Source of the DNA: an uncultured Eubacteriales bacterium
GTDB taxonomy: Bacteria > Bacillota > Clostridia > Oscillospirales > Acutalibacteraceae
DNA: 6,322 nucleotides
NCBI GenBank assembly: GCA_900319615.1
Contig: ONPE01000083.1
Coordinates: 1 to 6,322, forward strand
Reading direction: 5' to 3'
Shown: in pieces, positions 6,177 through 6,322 of the stretch
Layout: the number at the start of each line of letters is the position of its first letter
Position numbering within the stretch: the stretch's first letter is position 1
The notes under the pieces: generated by a model
What the model was told of the DNA's origin: nothing
Seen by the model: the letters and a program-made list of their open reading frames with translations, nothing else
Databases searched by the model: none
Made by a program: the position numbers and the translations under genes

Positions 6177-6322
6177 ATGCGATCCTTACGAACAAAAATA
6201 ACGGTTATCACGATGAGCATCGTGCTGGCAGCCGTGTTAGCGATGTCCTGCATCAGCTTAATCTTCATCAAGCAAACCGAGCACCACAGATCGGATCAGG
6301 TCATGCTGCTGCTGTGCGAGGC
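6177..6322 (+). CDS. N-terminus of a membrane protein, probably a sensor, partial (3' end outside window)
   Basis: The ATG at 6177 follows AAGGTGA (6164-6170) by six bases and opens 48 codons plus two bases to the window edge. The start MRSLRTKIT is basic. Residues 9-31 (TVITMSIVLAAV to SLIFI) form an uncleaved-looking membrane helix. A polar stretch, KQTEHHRSDQ, and the start of a helix, VMLLLCE, follow. This arrangement of a basic N-terminus, one helix and then an extracytoplasmic helical region is typical of membrane GGDEF proteins, histidine kinases and chemoreceptors. The catalytic part is not visible, so the class is open. Its position after a c-di-GMP receptor makes another c-di-GMP enzyme plausible, which is inference only. 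Confidence 0.75.
   Translation, partial: MRSLRTKITVITMSIVLAAVLAMSCISLIFIKQTEHHRSDQVMLLLCE

Noticed and set aside
6029..6271. 80-codon minus-strand frame at the right edge
   Set aside because: It runs antisense across the start of the plus-strand membrane protein and through the palindromic repeat. The plus-strand frame has a proper ribosome binding site and membrane-helix pattern.

Overview
The window looks like a chromosomal segment of a gut-type Firmicute, most likely a clostridial or Ruminococcaceae-like organism. This rests on strong AGGAGG-type ribosome binding sites, moderately GC-rich coding sequence with very AT-rich spacers, sigma-A-like promoters, a SpoIIE/RsbU-type PP2C phosphatase, and a large receptor joining extracellular solute-binding domains to GGDEF-EAL. 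The taxon is inferred from style, not from a marker gene.

Layout: positions 1-1065 (minus strand) hold the first 355 codons of a seven-helix membrane protein with a cytoplasmic PP2C/SpoIIE phosphatase domain, running off the left edge. Positions 1066-1255 are a divergent promoter region with recognisable promoters for both flanking genes and a perfect 8-bp dyad between them. Positions 1256-2404 (plus) encode a full-length FucO-type iron-dependent lactaldehyde/1,2-propanediol oxidoreductase. After 26 bp follows a 118-residue coiled-coil protein with one C-terminal membrane helix (2431-2787); the pair ends at a clear intrinsic terminator (2828-2860). A 310-bp spacer then carries a promoter and a leader of about 110 nt with three possible hairpins. 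It precedes a 973-residue membrane receptor (3098-6019): signal peptide, two tandem family-3 solute-binding domains, one membrane helix, a degenerate GGDEF domain and an apparently intact EAL c-di-GMP phosphodiesterase domain. A palindromic ATTGC...GCAAT repeat with a T-run follows and may end transcription. The window closes on the first 48 codons of another membrane protein (from 6177), probably also a sensor.

How the parts relate: one gene is metabolic (aldehyde/diol redox) and at least two are signal-transduction proteins, a phosphatase likely acting in a partner-switching pathway and a ligand-gated c-di-GMP phosphodiesterase. Nothing shows that they form one pathway. The physically supported link is the fucO and coiled-coil pair, which has no terminator between the genes. 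I see no CRISPR array, tRNA, rRNA, transposase or defence system. The most distinctive items are the double-binding-domain receptor with its structured leader, the symmetric dyad in the divergent promoter region, and the small membrane coiled-coil protein coupled to fucO.
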